The notes beneath the pieces were generated by a model. That model had not been told where the DNA came from. It ran no database searches and saw nothing but the letters and a program-made list of their open reading frames with translations. From Phycomyces nitens (lineage: Eukaryota; Mucoromycota; Mucoromycetes; Mucorales; Phycomycetaceae): 64,000 nucleotides of DNA. The stretch is from contig JAHRBC010000001.1 in NCBI GenBank assembly GCA_022702545.1, positions 3,844,001 to 3,908,000 on the forward strand, read 5' to 3'. Made by a program: the position numbers and the translations under genes. This document shows positions 24,595 to 35,777 of this stretch, one piece after another (position 1 is the stretch's first letter; every line of letters starts with the position of its first letter).

Positions 24595-25067
24595 TACTGA
24601 AAAGGGGTGGGTTTCACCTAGTTTAAATATTTTTTCACCTAGGAGGCATGCTAGCTTCACAGGTACCTCGGTGTCATGGTTTGCAGTAGTAGAAACATGT
24701 AAAAATGTGCCACAGGTGAGGTCTGTTAGCACTTTCGGTATATAGATCTGATTTGGAACGATGAAAAAAAGTATTTAAAAGAACAGTTCTATTTTGGTCG
24801 TCTTAATGTGGTCGTTGAAATGTTCAGATACGTCACATATCTTTATGTTGCGAGTTGTAGAAACTCGATGTATCTACTAGTGGTTACTACCCAAGACCAA
24901 TCAAATCAAACACTTGAAAGCCTTTTTATTCTTCTTCACCAGTAATATATCACCCATTATTTGATTTCCCATTTATATTGGATTGGTAATGGTTTACACT
25001 TTTATTTTTATTGGAAAGAATAGAATGTTTCTAGGTTTAGGATCTATTATTACGCCTATTCCTATGC
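24595..25067. other. Left terminal region of CACTA-like element 2
   Basis: Contains the inverted end and 3' flank of the microexon gene, including an AATAAA-type signal (minus sense, around 25,010). No coding sequence is seen. The word TTTCACCTAG occurs twice near 24,610-24,645, as in subterminal repeats. Confidence 0.5.
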
Positions 25068-26040
25068 CTAGCCGTTTCTACCCGGTTGCTTGCTGCTATT
25101 TGGATGGAATATTTTTCTACATAAAAAATACCTGCAAAAATATGAATATCCAGCAATTTTTTGGGCTGCAGGAGTGTTCTGTAAAAGATAAAGAAGTGTT
25201 AATGATGTGGGGTACAAAGAGAAAATTTTTGTGTGTCAAAAGATACTTACATTGCAAGAGATGGGCAAGAGTGCGCAAAGGGGACTTGAATTTTAAGGCT
25301 GGATGGGCTGTGTGGCAGGTTTTACTATAAAAAAGGGAATAAAAATTAATATGGGTAAACAGAGTGATGATATATTTAATTTACATACCAGGAGCCAAAT
25401 GGGTTATCAAAGTAGGGGGTATGGTGTGTAAAGGAAGCCCAAGTGAGTCTATAAAACACATAATAGTAATAATTAATAAATAATCTGAATAATATTTTGG
25501 ATAAGCAAAAAGAGATTTATAAAGAATATTACCTTTATGATTACAATTGCGAATGATGGAGGAGGCCGATGGCATGAATAGAAAGGGCAGTCTACAATGG
25601 AATAGAGTCAGAGAGGGAACAAGTATGATTGAAAGAAAAAAATTTACCTTGTGCTGATGGCATCCCTATATAAGTTGTTTGGCCAATCTAAAAGAGAAAG
25701 TGAAAATAATTTTTATCAAGATAATAGTACCAGTGAATGCGGCCAGTGAGTATTTGTCTAGATGGCCATTGTGGAAAGGATGAGTTGCAATGGGAGCGCA
25801 CATCTATGAAAAAGAGGTTAATTTGTGTGTATAAAGAGGTATAAAAAATGTCTTACCAGAGAAAGGTGCCAATATCAAAAAAGCAAGGAAAAGGAAAAAT
25901 AAAGGGAACCAAAAAAAAAGGAGAGAGTCTGAAAATTTTTTTCACCTTTGAAGCATGCTGCGGAAAGCATGATGGATTGAGCCCAAAAACAATATCAAGG
26001 CCGATTTGCATCTCAGTGCTTCAAGACAATAGAGGAACAT
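25068..26040 (-). pseudogene. Third, microexon-type gene of CACTA-like element 2
   Basis: Unknown protein. Minus-strand exons proposed: 25946-26040 (starts ATG), 25731-25803 (73 nt, also opens with ATG), 25648-25687 (40), 25591-25533 (59), 25448-25389 (60), 25324-25251 (74) and 25178 to the TAG at 25,068. Every intron is GT-AG and 46-105 nt apart from a longer first one. The chain from 25,803 stays open through four exons and then meets a TAA in the 74-nt exon where the sister copy has a CAC codon. The first exon would encode a hydrophobic N-terminus, but its join to the next exon is unresolved. The same exons, with the same order, similar lengths and similar donors, occur in CACTA-like element 1 (45,660-46,661). 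Starts about 200 bp from the divergent second gene. Confidence 0.5.
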
Positions 26041-26061
26041 CTTTATAGTCATTCAAAATGC

Positions 26062-26069
26062 CTATATAT
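26062..26069 (-). promoter_or_regulatory. TATA box of the microexon gene
   Basis: TATATATA lies about 22-30 bases upstream of the ATG at 26,040 on the minus strand, in the 200-bp spacer shared with the divergent second gene that starts at 26,239. Confidence 0.45.
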
Positions 26070-26238
26070 AACGGCCTTTTTGATATTCAACCTCTCTTAC
26101 CTTTACACACACACACACACACACACTTACTCACCCACCCAACAAAACAGTTTTTGTATGTATATTATATTTATTTTTATTTCAATTGAACAAAAACTAA
26201 TAATTATAATCGAAATATACTTTACCATATTCTAGAAA

Positions 26239-27414
26239 ATGGTTAACCAAAGAAGATCGATTGCTCCTCGTCCCACTCCTGCTCCTGCTCTCACTCCTGC
26301 CAACATGGAGCAAATTGTCGAGATGCTCTCTTGAATTCAAGACAACATGACCAGAGTGGAAGATAAGGTCACCAATGTAGAAGGTGAGTTGGTGACCTCC
26401 AACACCAAACTGGTAACGATGGATGCCAGACTTGGTGTCATCATTGCTGGAACCTGTGAAGCCATTAAGGCCATTGACAATTTTGGAGAAGAGGTTCCTG
26501 CCACTGCCACCAGTGAACCCAGCAATGTTGCGGTTGTGGAGGCCATTGGTTTGGCCAGACCCAGCTATAAAACATCAGTGGAGGTCAATGTAAGCATTAT
26601 ACCTTATACTATATTATCAATTCATTAACTTGTTTACTATATCAGAGAAAGATCTGTGAGTTCTTGTGGGAGCCAAATTTCCATGCAAATACTCCAGCAG
26701 AGATCTTGGCCAACACCAACAAGCCCAGGTGGAACACGGATGTTCACTTTAATGTGACTCCAAACAAGGAGTTAGTGAACAGGCTTCTTGTCGTCCTGGA
26801 GCGCAAGTTTGCTGGTGATGGGATGAGAACCAAGGATCTTCATGATAAGCTCCACAAAAACTTCATCAACAGATGCAAACAGGAGAAGATCTCTTCTGCT
26901 GCAAAAGAGATCACGAACACATGTTCACAGAGAGCCAGACGTGCTGGTGAAGTAATCCTTGATATATTAAAAATCTATTCCAAAAATAATAATAAGATTA
27001 TTATTAGAACCACAAGCGCCAAACAAATGCATACAGCAGCAACATGGTTGCCATCAACCAAGAGATGGGCCGGGATTGTGCCAATGCACTCCCCAAGGCA
27101 GCAATGTCCAGAGGAGAATCGGATGACGAGGTCACCGAAACTGGGAGAAGGCATGTGGTTAAGACCATCCGCCCAAGTTGGAGAAGCGATGAAGTGAGTT
27201 GATTATAAATAATATTTTGGATGACTTTAGATTACTAATGTGCAATTGATAGTACAACCGATTTATCCAAGTCATTGATAGATTCGTTGGCCTCCAACTT
27301 GGAGCAAACTCTCACCAGTTGCTGTCAAGGGTTTATGGCAGAACTGTGGACGTGGCAGTCCCGACCAATTTAAATCCCAGTCTTGCTCAGTGGGCTCTTA
27401 GAAATGGGCCTTAA
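26239..27414 (+). pseudogene. Second gene of CACTA-like element 2, four exons, one stop
   Basis: Exons 26239-26589, 26646-26951, 27008-27193 and 27253-27414 sum to 1,005 nt, 334 codons plus stop. One internal TGA at 26,332-26,334 sits where a CGA codon is expected. Exons 2, 3 and 4 are 306, 186 and 162 nt, exactly the lengths in the sister gene at 33,055-34,184, and the proteins share AIxxxMGRDC, GESxDE and RPSWRS blocks. The N-terminal exon is a variable coiled-coil-prone region. It is probably the accessory DNA-binding protein typical of CACTA elements (TnpA-like role), but that is inferred from position, not from sequence similarity. It converges with the Tnp2 gene. Confidence 0.65.
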
Positions 27415-28192
27415 TAAAATATTTTTTTTTATCTCTCCATCTATTTTTTTTGACACGCGTTACGTTTTGACAACATTTATAAAGGCAATGCTATTTCTGT
27501 TTGGTTTTTTATGAAAGAGAAAAGATATTTATTTATTTTATTACACACAAAGCTTTTTGGGCAAAGGGATAACCAGCATCCTCTTCACACTATTTCGGCT
27601 TGTGTGCATAGCAGTCGCAACTTCCAAAAGAAGGCGATGCACGGGCAAGATGCACTCATGGGTAGCAGGAGAAAACCCAGGCAAACAGATGTCAACACCT
27701 TCATCCTCACGCGAACAATCATAGCAGACACCATACCATTTCACAAAGGCAAAAACATGTTGGCTTTGGTATGATTGTCTAGTTGGACGGGCAGAGGCAG
27801 AGAGAGGCGGCGTGAACTGGTGGACAAAAATATACTGTATTTTGCCAGTATATGCTGTTTGGTTCTCACCAGTGCTGCTACCAAACAAAGCTTGGACACG
27901 AGATCCACCATTACCAGAGCCATTGTGACCACGATAGACCTGGCCAAGGAGATTTATCGATTTTATTTTCACTATTTGATTGTCAACAAATAGGAAAGAT
28001 GAGGTGGCGTGTTGGTAGCTCTCTAGCTCAGAAATGTCATACTTATCTTTGTAGTACTCTAACAAATGAGGATAGTCAACATCACTCATTGCTGTTGCTG
28101 ATCTGGCTTGGAGACGAAATGCGGTGGGAGGAAGAGGCTTGTTACCCTTGATTGGAAATTCGGAATCTTGGGATGCCTCCACAAAGTCTTGC

Positions 28193-28490
28193 TGTAAGGA
28201 ACCAAGCTCATTGGTTACTGAGTCGAACCAATTCGAATCGTTCAAACACCATACCAATCAGAATGGATTCTGTTGTATAGCTAGACGAACCATTAGGGAC
28301 TCAGTTCCTCTTCTTATTATATCTTAGTACCACCTACACTATAATTATATCTCTTAGACACTTAGCTAGAAAATCATATAAATACCCATTGCGCTTGATC
28401 CCTAGAAGATCAAGCAAACAACACGTTAAATAAAGGAACTTCTTCTTCTCTTCTCTTGTCTGTTCTTCCTGCCTAGTCCCGTTCCTGACA
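28193..28490 (+). repeat. 5' LTR of Gypsy C
   Basis: 298 bp, TG...CA. It contains a TATAAATA box near 28,377 and an AATAAA signal near 28,429, the expected U3/R order. About four differences from the 3' LTR by eye. Confidence 0.93.
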
Positions 28491-28598
28491 GTTTGTTCGC
28501 TTCTATCTCTCACAATTTACTCTGCTCCTGACCCTAACTCAGACTCCAAATCAGTGTTGTCTTCAAACTCTTCTGCATCCTTCCACTCCTGTCATACC

Positions 28599-29543
28599 AT
28601 GGCCGACAACATTGAACTCCAAAAGCTGATAGATGAAATCAGCAACCTCCATAGAGAAAATGCCGAACTCAAGTCAAAAGAATATCCACAAGTAACATCT
28701 GGCCCTGAACCCAAGGTTAATGACCCAGCTTGCTTCCATGGTGACCCTCGCATGACCAGCACATTCATCCTGCAACTCCAAATTGTCTTCACCTGTCAAC
28801 CTCTGCGATACTCTACCAATGGAGCCAAGATAGGGTACGCATCCTCTTTTCTCAGAGATGCTGCTTTTGACTGGTTTGCACCCTACCTCCGGCAGAACAA
28901 CCATGAGATTTTAGAGGACTACACCCGTTTTATCCAAGAACTCAACATGGCATTTGGAGAAGCTGATGCAGTGGGAAATGCTGAAAGAAAATTAGATACC
29001 ATGCGGCAAGGGCGGCAAACAATAGCCACAATGGCTGGAGAATTCCGTCATGTAGCTGCAAACGTTTCGTGGAACGAATCTGCCCTCTGTGCTGCCTTCT
29101 ACCGTGCTCTAAATGAAGAACTCAAAGATGAACTGGCCCGAGCACCAAGACCTGGAACACTTAACCAACTTATTGAAGCCTGTATGAGGATTGATAACCG
29201 AATTCAGGAACGTCGTCTGGAACGTGCCCGTACCAATCGTACTTTTGGACACTCGTACAACACAGCCAACATGTTCCATGCAAACCACCCCCAGCCAACC
29301 ATCAACCCAGCCACACGCCCCCATCAATACACTGGACCAACACCAATGGAGATTGACGCCACACGTATGGCTCCCAGGGGCCCTTTAACACCAGAAGAAA
29401 AAGATCGTCGTCGCAACCTTGGTCTGTGCTTGTACTGTGGCCAGCCTGGCCACATGGCTTGTCAATGTCCCGTCAAGAGTACACCTATGTCTGTCCACGC
29501 CACAACTGAACAGGGAAAAGACCAGGTCCAAGTGCACCAGTAA
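28599..29543 (+). CDS. Gag of Gypsy C, intact
   Basis: 314 aa from the ATG at 28,599 (a longer reading from a GTG upstream is unlikely). Residues 1-30 form a short coiled coil (LQKLIDEISNLHRENAEL), followed by a retrotransposon capsid-like region with DWFAPYLRQ and a CCHC zinc knuckle, CLYCGQPGHMACQC, near residue 285. It packages the element RNA in virus-like particles. The stop at 29,541 is followed 11 bases later by the Pol ATG at 29,555 in another frame, so Pol is expressed by re-initiation or frameshifting. Confidence 0.92.
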   Translation: MADNIELQKLIDEISNLHRENAELKSKEYPQVTSGPEPKVNDPACFHGDPRMTSTFILQLQIVFTCQPLRYSTNGAKIGYASSFLRDAAFDWFAPYLRQNNHEILEDYTRFIQELNMAFGEADAVGNAERKLDTMRQGRQTIATMAGEFRHVAANVSWNESALCAAFYRALNEELKDELARAPRPGTLNQLIEACMRIDNRIQERRLERARTNRTFGHSYNTANMFHANHPQPTINPATRPHQYTGPTPMEIDATRMAPRGPLTPEEKDRRRNLGLCLYCGQPGHMACQCPVKSTPMSVHATTEQGKDQVQVHQ

Positions 29544-29846
29544 GGGGTAACACTATGGACAATATATCTCTTTCCCCTCCGGATCCACCACCCCTTACTC
29601 GTCACTGGAAAAACGGCCCTGAATACACTGGTGGTATAGTAGCCCTGAACTGGTGTGAAAGCTAGTCTATTTTTCAACTCCACAGTTTTCCTTTTTTTTT
29701 ATTTCGAAAATATAATTTTACTACATCCTATTGGTTCGGATACAATGAGCATTAGAATATTACTTTTTATTATTATAAAAGTATAGCAAATAAAATACAT
29801 GTAACACTCGTTTCCTTTTAATAATAATATTACAAACACAAACATC

Positions 29847-32800
29847 ATGTCTTCTTCCAACAGTATTTACAACACCAAGTGCTATTGCACTGTATGCGGT
29901 GATAATGAAGAAGGATTCACCTATGTGACAAGAAGAACTGTCCAACGTCATAACAAAAGAGCCAGAGTAGATGCAGTATTCACATCTTCAAGGGGTATTT
30001 TATTTAAAACAACAGAGTATACTTGTATATTAATATTATATTATAAATAAAGACTCTCAAAGAGAAATGATGGAAGTTGATTCTGAGTGTAAGAAATATA
30101 TTTATTTAAATGTCAATGGTGTCTAACACACTATTATATTCTATATTTGTAGCTGTCATGACTTACCAACCTGGTCCCGTAGAAGAGGGCGGCCAAACAA
30201 ATGTTCCTGTTTTGGAAATTGAGTCCATGCCTGCCAACGATGTCTCCATTGAGAATCGCGATGATGACAATGAGATCTCGGTTGAGAATGACAATGGCGC
30301 CAGTGATGATGAAGATGTTGTTGAGCTTGAGCTTGAGGAGTTGGATGCCGAAGGTTTGTACATAATCATTGAATAAAAGAAAAAGCCTGAAAAATTGAGT
30401 ATTAATATTTTCTCTTTTTTTACAATAGCCCCTTTTGAAGCCCCTGGTATGCCTGAGAACCCAGTTCACAAGTTTATCGCCATCTTCACGGTCCTTTTTA
30501 CATCCCGCTACGTGGTCAACAAGGGTTCCATTGTCTTGATCGAGTTCATCAATGAGCTCTTGAAGATTTACGAGCAGGATTTCCAGCTTCCAACAAGTCT
30601 TCTTGGGCTCCAAAGAATGACTGGATTTTCCGAGATATCCAAGGGAATCCACAGATTTGTAGCATGCCAAGATTGCCATCAAATCTACGATGAATGCATG
30701 ACAGTTCCTCCCACCTGTGTGTTCCAGAAGCTTGGATCCAACTCTGTCTGCGGGTGTAAGTTGGTGAAGGAGTCGTCTGTTGGTGCCTTGGCCCCAAAAA
30801 GGGTGTTTGTCTATCAATCCGTCAAGCATGCTATGAAGACACTCTTTCTTCGCCCTGGCTTTGAGGCCAGAATCAGACACTGGAACTCAGATCTCAAGAT
30901 TCCACAGACAATGTGCGATGTCTACGATGGCGCCATGTGGAAGGACGTCAAGGACATCAACGGCACCCAGTTTACAGCGGATCCGCGCTCCCTCATGTTG
31001 GCTCTCAACATCGACTGGTTCCAACCTTTTGATGGTGTGGTGTACTCTTGTGGTGCCATTTATTTGGTCATCAATAATCTACCTCGGGAGGAGCGATTCA
31101 AGCCAGAAAACACCATCCTCGTTGGTCTTATGCCTGGACCAAAAGAGCCAAAGTCAGAGGAGATCAACCACTACCTGGAGCCATTGGTAGATGAGTTGAA
31201 CGAGCTCTATGTTGGAATGAATATTCCAACATTTGAGAGGCCAACTGGTGCCAGTGTCCATGCTGCACTAATGATGGTGGCGTGTGACATCCCAGCAGCA
31301 AGAAAGACCAGTGGATTCACCGCCCACAACAGCACATGCGCATGCTACAAATGCAATCATCAGTTCTCTCGTCTGGAAGGCACGACCAGTGTAGATTTCC
31401 GCGGTTTCGAGTTTGCTGAGTGGAGGCTTGCGAGTGGTGCTGAAAACCGGGTGCATGCTGAGGTGTGGAAAAGTGCAAGTACATCCTCAGAAAGACATCA
31501 GCTGGAGGTCGAAAATGGTGTTCGATGGTCGCAGCTGCATCGTCTTGGATACTTTGATCTAGTACGTGGAACAATCATCGATCCCATGCACAATCTCTTT
31601 CTGGGCACGGCAAAAAGAATGGTGGAAAAGTGGACTGCCAGTGGTCTGATTGTAGACAGGGATCTTTGCGAGATGCAGAAGATAGCCGAGACCATGGTAC
31701 TGCCTGTTGGCTACAGCATGCTGAAGACAAAGATTGGCAAGGGGTTCCCCAGGATGAAAGCTGACGAATGGAAGTCGTGGGTATTGGTGTACTCTCCGGT
31801 TTTGCTGAAGTACGTTCTTCCACCAGCAAACTTTGCCAACTGGATCGATTTCGTGGACGCATGTCGTATTCTGGTCAAGCCAACAATAACGTATGATGAT
31901 GTCGAGTCAGCTCACCTCCATCTCCAGCAATTCTGTCAATCGTGCGAAACGCTTTACCCTGCTACAATCCTCACCTGCAATATGCACCTGCACCTCCATC
32001 TTCGCGACACCGTTCGTGATTTTGGACCCGTGTACGGTTATTGGCTCTTTGGGTTTGAGAGATTCAATGGCTTGTTAAAGAATATTAACACGAACAGAAG
32101 AGATGGGTTTGAGATGACCTATATGCGAAACTTCCTGGAAGATGCATACAAGAGTGACTATGTCAATGCCGTTTTTCCCAATTCGAGCCAAGTCCTCTTT
32201 TCTCCTTTTCTCCAGAAACTCACGTCCACCACACCCACCATCCTCTCCTCTCCCTCTACAACCTACTGCACATTTGACTTGCAAGACTTTCTTCGACTCT
32301 CCAATGATGCAACAATTCTTGTCAAAGGCAATGAACCGCTCCCTCCGTCTGCATTTCCTCTCTTGACCAGTAAGCCTTCCTCAATAAGTGATGTCCACTA
32401 TCCTTTTTTGTTGGAGTATTACAAGAAGCAGTATGACATTCCAGACCTAGTGGACTATTGTCACGCCTCCCTCTCGCCGTTTTTCGTTGATAATCAGATT
32501 GGCAAACTGAAATCAATTGATATTCTAGGCCAAACATATGTTGGCAAGAATAGTTCTGTCAGTCGTGGGTCTTTTGTCCAGGCACTGTTCCTTGGCAGAT
32601 ACGGCGACCATGCAAATGCGTATACTGGCCAAATCCAGTATATGTTTACTCATTCCTTCATGCCACCAACCAACCAGAAAATCTGCTCAAGTCATGGAAT
32701 CCAGCACACCGAGCATGTTTTTGCATTTGTCCGATGGCTTCCTCTGTCTTCAGATAGATCACGAGAAGATGATGGTGTGGACATTTGCCTGCCTGAATTT

Positions 32801-32929
32801 TCAGATGATGACTATCAGTGCATCCTGCCTGTTCATCGCATCTTGCTTGAGGTGGCCACTGCCAAATATACAAAGAACAATGAGACGACAACACTAGTCA
32901 TTCCTCTGCCAAAAAAGCAATATGCTTAA
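29847..32929 (+). CDS. Tnp2-type (CACTA/EnSpm) transposase, intact, 4 exons
   Basis: Exons 29847-29994, 30054-30089, 30153-30353 and 30429-32929, total 2,886 nt, 961 aa with no internal stop. N-terminus CYCTVCGDNEEGF..RHNKRAR is a zinc-like and basic patch; residues about 75-130 are very acidic (Asp/Glu runs). The core carries blocks shared with Tnp2 transposases: DVYDGAMWK, LNIDWFQPFDG, YLVINNLPREER, LVGLMPGPKEP, a CACYKC zinc pair, IDPMHNLFLGTAKRM and YWLFGFERFNGLL. Conserved Asp in NIDWFQ and IDPMHN and the Glu of GFERFN are candidates for the catalytic triad (inference). It cuts and inserts the element in the nucleus. Convergent with the second gene at 33,055. Confidence 0.9.
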
Positions 32930-33054
32930 ATAAATAAATAAAAACATCTTTCCTCCAAGGCAAACATTTTTACCTTCTAAGTATGTTATTAAGACAAACT
33001 GTAACAATCAGCTTAAGAAGAGATTTTTTTTTAATTTTTTAACTGTTTAATTTT

Positions 33055-34184
33055 TTATTCGTCATCTCTGACAGTCCACTGTGGTGGTGGGGGGAGCATG
33101 CTGTCAGGGACTGGTTTGGTCACGACACTGTGGAAGCGTCTTTCCATCAGCTGTCGAGAATTGTTGCCCAAGTCGACATGGGCATACAAGTCAACCATTT
33201 CGAGGAAATGGTTGAACTAAAAGGACAATTAGTTTCTATTTATTATATTTCAAAAACAATAAACTTGGCTGGAAAACAATTTACCTCGTTGCTTCGCCAA
33301 CTTGGGCGCTTGACGTGAACGATGCGCACACCTGGAGTCCCAGGTGTCTCATCACCAGACTCGCCATCAGACATTGCTCCTTTCTGAATGAGATTGGAGC
33401 AATCCCTACCCATTGCAGCATCAATGGCAGTCTTGTTCTTGGCATAGGTAAGGCCACGGCGTTTGAGGTGCTATAGATCAATTGGTATTAATATTACTCT
33501 TAAAACTAAGCTCTGATTAGAATATAAAACACAACTTACATCACCCTCACAAGAAGAGCGCTGTGTCTTTGCCTTTGCGGCATCCCTCTTGCTAGAAGTC
33601 TGGGACTCCAGGTGACACCGACTGCGGAAGTGGTTGTGAACCTTTTCACGGATGTCACTGTTTCGCAACCTGGGGTCCCAAGACCTTTGCACCAGGAAGG
33701 CCATTAGGTTGTCCACCAACTCTTTATTTGGACTGTCATTGAAGAAGACCTTGGTGTTCCACCTGGGCTTCCTGTTGTTGGCCTCAATTTCGGCCTGGTC
33801 ATTCGACCTGAACCTTGGCGTCCACATGTAGCCATGAATAAGTCTCTATTTTATAGCATTAAATTAGTGAATTATTATTACTCTGTTACTTACAATCACT
33901 TCCGTGAGGTCCTTTGGTTTTGGCTCAGGAAGAACATTGCCAGTAGTGCTGACAACTGGGGCCACAGCAACAGGAACCACTGGCCCAGCATTTGAAGGCT
34001 GACCAGTGTTGGTGTTGCCTCCAACATTGGTACCACTTTGGCTGTTCATGGTGGTATATGCTTGTTTGAGAAAGCCTACGTCGTTGCTTATTGTCAAGAC
34101 AGTTTGCTTCATAGCAATTATCTCCTCCATCATCCGAGGATTCTCTGCATTGGGCTGAGGAGCGAGTGCGCGTCTGTTTGCCAT
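33055..34184 (-). CDS. Second gene of CACTA-like element 1, intact, 4 exons
   Basis: Minus-strand exons 33894-34184, 33540-33845, 33285-33470 and 33055-33216, total 945 nt, 314 aa, no internal stop, all introns GT-AG. The first exon (97 codons) is low in conserved features and rich in Pro, Val, Gly and Asn, after a short helical part. Exons 2-4 are the conserved part (306, 186, 162 nt), with PRWNTKVFFNDSPNKELVDNL, AMGRDCSN and RPSWRSNE blocks also found in element 2. No known domain is recognised. As in plant CACTA elements, a second gene beside the transposase suggests a DNA-binding or accessory role (inference only). It shares a promoter region with the divergent microexon gene. Confidence 0.75.
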
Positions 34185-34355
34185 TGTCTAAAGAATATTA
34201 AAATAGTCAGTGTCAATTATATTATACTGTGTCTGGATTTAATATAAATGATATTCTTTACTTGTAACTAAAAAGATAATAAGATGATGAGAACACAAAA
34301 GAGTGAGAAAGAACAAGTCAATTATACGAAAAGCATATTATATATTAATAGCCAT

Positions 34356-34581
34356 TGTGGTAAAACCACCATAGTACAATAATTTATTATGGGATAACAA
34401 AAGCTACATAGTGAAATCTACACAAGTAGATTTAAACTAAGCTACCAATTATTATCATATTAACACTCAGCCAGATACTTAAACACAAATTCTAGAATAT
34501 ACAGAAATTCAGTTTCTCTTTTACTTTGGAAATAAATTACAAGTAAAATTGACATATCATGTTTTGATTAATTTTGCTACA
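34356..34581 (+). repeat. 5' LTR of Gypsy B
   Basis: 226 bp, TGTGGTAAAACCACC...TTTTGCTACA; about three differences from the 3' LTR by eye. Confidence 0.93.
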
Positions 34582-34643
34582 CTTTTTTCAATTTCTAAAT
34601 TTCTTTTCATACCTGTAAAACGAAACTAAATTTCTGTGATAAT

Positions 34644-35777
34644 ATGTCCAACCAGTTCGAAAAGCCAGATGTTATTGATGCTGCTCTCAATAGCCAGGTA
34701 GCTAAGCTATCAATGGCAGAGGACGTAGAGATGACTGAAACGCTTCAGACAGAGAGGACTAAAGCTGCGAATGAGGATAACTCTCAAAGAGAGATGTTAA
34801 ACTCTGGTGTGAAGAACAGCGAGGAGAATGTCATGTCAGTACATGACTGTATCCAAGCTACAAAGGAGGAACTGAAGAAAGTCCAACAGGACATGCGGAA
34901 GTTTGTGAGAATACAGGGAAATCCTACACAGGAAAGCTTGCGGGAGGAGGATTTGCTGCAGGAGCAAGCCAAGCGCTTGAAGAATAGGCTGGAGATTCTC
35001 AATGATGAGAAGGCCATGGAAGAGGAGGAAGCAAACGAGCGTCGAGGAGGAAACGCTAAGTCAAGTGGACCAAAGAAGGGAAACTTGACGTTTTCGATGG
35101 ATGATGTGCCAAGATTCCAAATCAAGGCCATGAACAAGGAGTACTTTCCGGGAAGAGTGATGTTTGAAGACGTGAACTCATTCATGGTGGTGTATGAGTT
35201 GTTCCTGCGGGTGGCAGGTCTGGAGAACGATGAGGGCTGGAAGCTCTACCTCAACGTAGCCTTCCATTCTTCGTTCGATTTCTGGGTGAAGAATAAGTTG
35301 GACCTGGCAAAGACATGGCCAGAAGCCAAGAAGATATTGGAGGAAAAGTTCAACTCCAATATCTCCAGGGGCAAAGCACGTTTGAACATGTGCTTCATGA
35401 AGATCGGGGACGGTGAGAGCGTGGAGGAATACTCCATGAGATTCCTCAAGGAAGCCGCAAAGGCGGGCTTCAGTGGTGAAGACACCACGCTGGCAGAAAT
35501 CTTTCTGTCGGGGCTACCTCATGCTTGGTATCAGTTCATATTCACCAATCTGAGCAATGAACCAGAGGATGCGAGTTTTGAGAAGACAGTCGAGCAGATA
35601 ACCAAGGCTGCCAAGAAGGTCGCCATTGTGGCCACAAACAAGGGTGGAAAAAGGAAGTTCACTGGGAATTCTGGAGACTTCTTCTGCCCGGACCATGGCG
35701 CGTATACAGCTGATCACGACGAAGAAGATTGCCTACAGGCTCAACAGAGCAAGAAGGCAAAGGCAGAGTTGCCATAA
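34644..35777 (+). pseudogene. Gag of Gypsy B, frame broken by a 10-bp deletion
   Basis: Opens with MSNQFEKPDVIDAALN as in Gypsy A and reads 377 aa through the coiled-coil and capsid-like parts, then ends early. Compared with Gypsy A, the stretch GGCAGACCAAGGCAGAG is reduced to GGCAGAG, a 10-bp loss between two GGCAGA words, which shifts the frame just before the zinc-binding region. The continuation (CQYCSNPFFRGHVCEQYY, a C-x2-C-x6-H-x-C type pattern) is open in the next frame. Confidence 0.88.
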
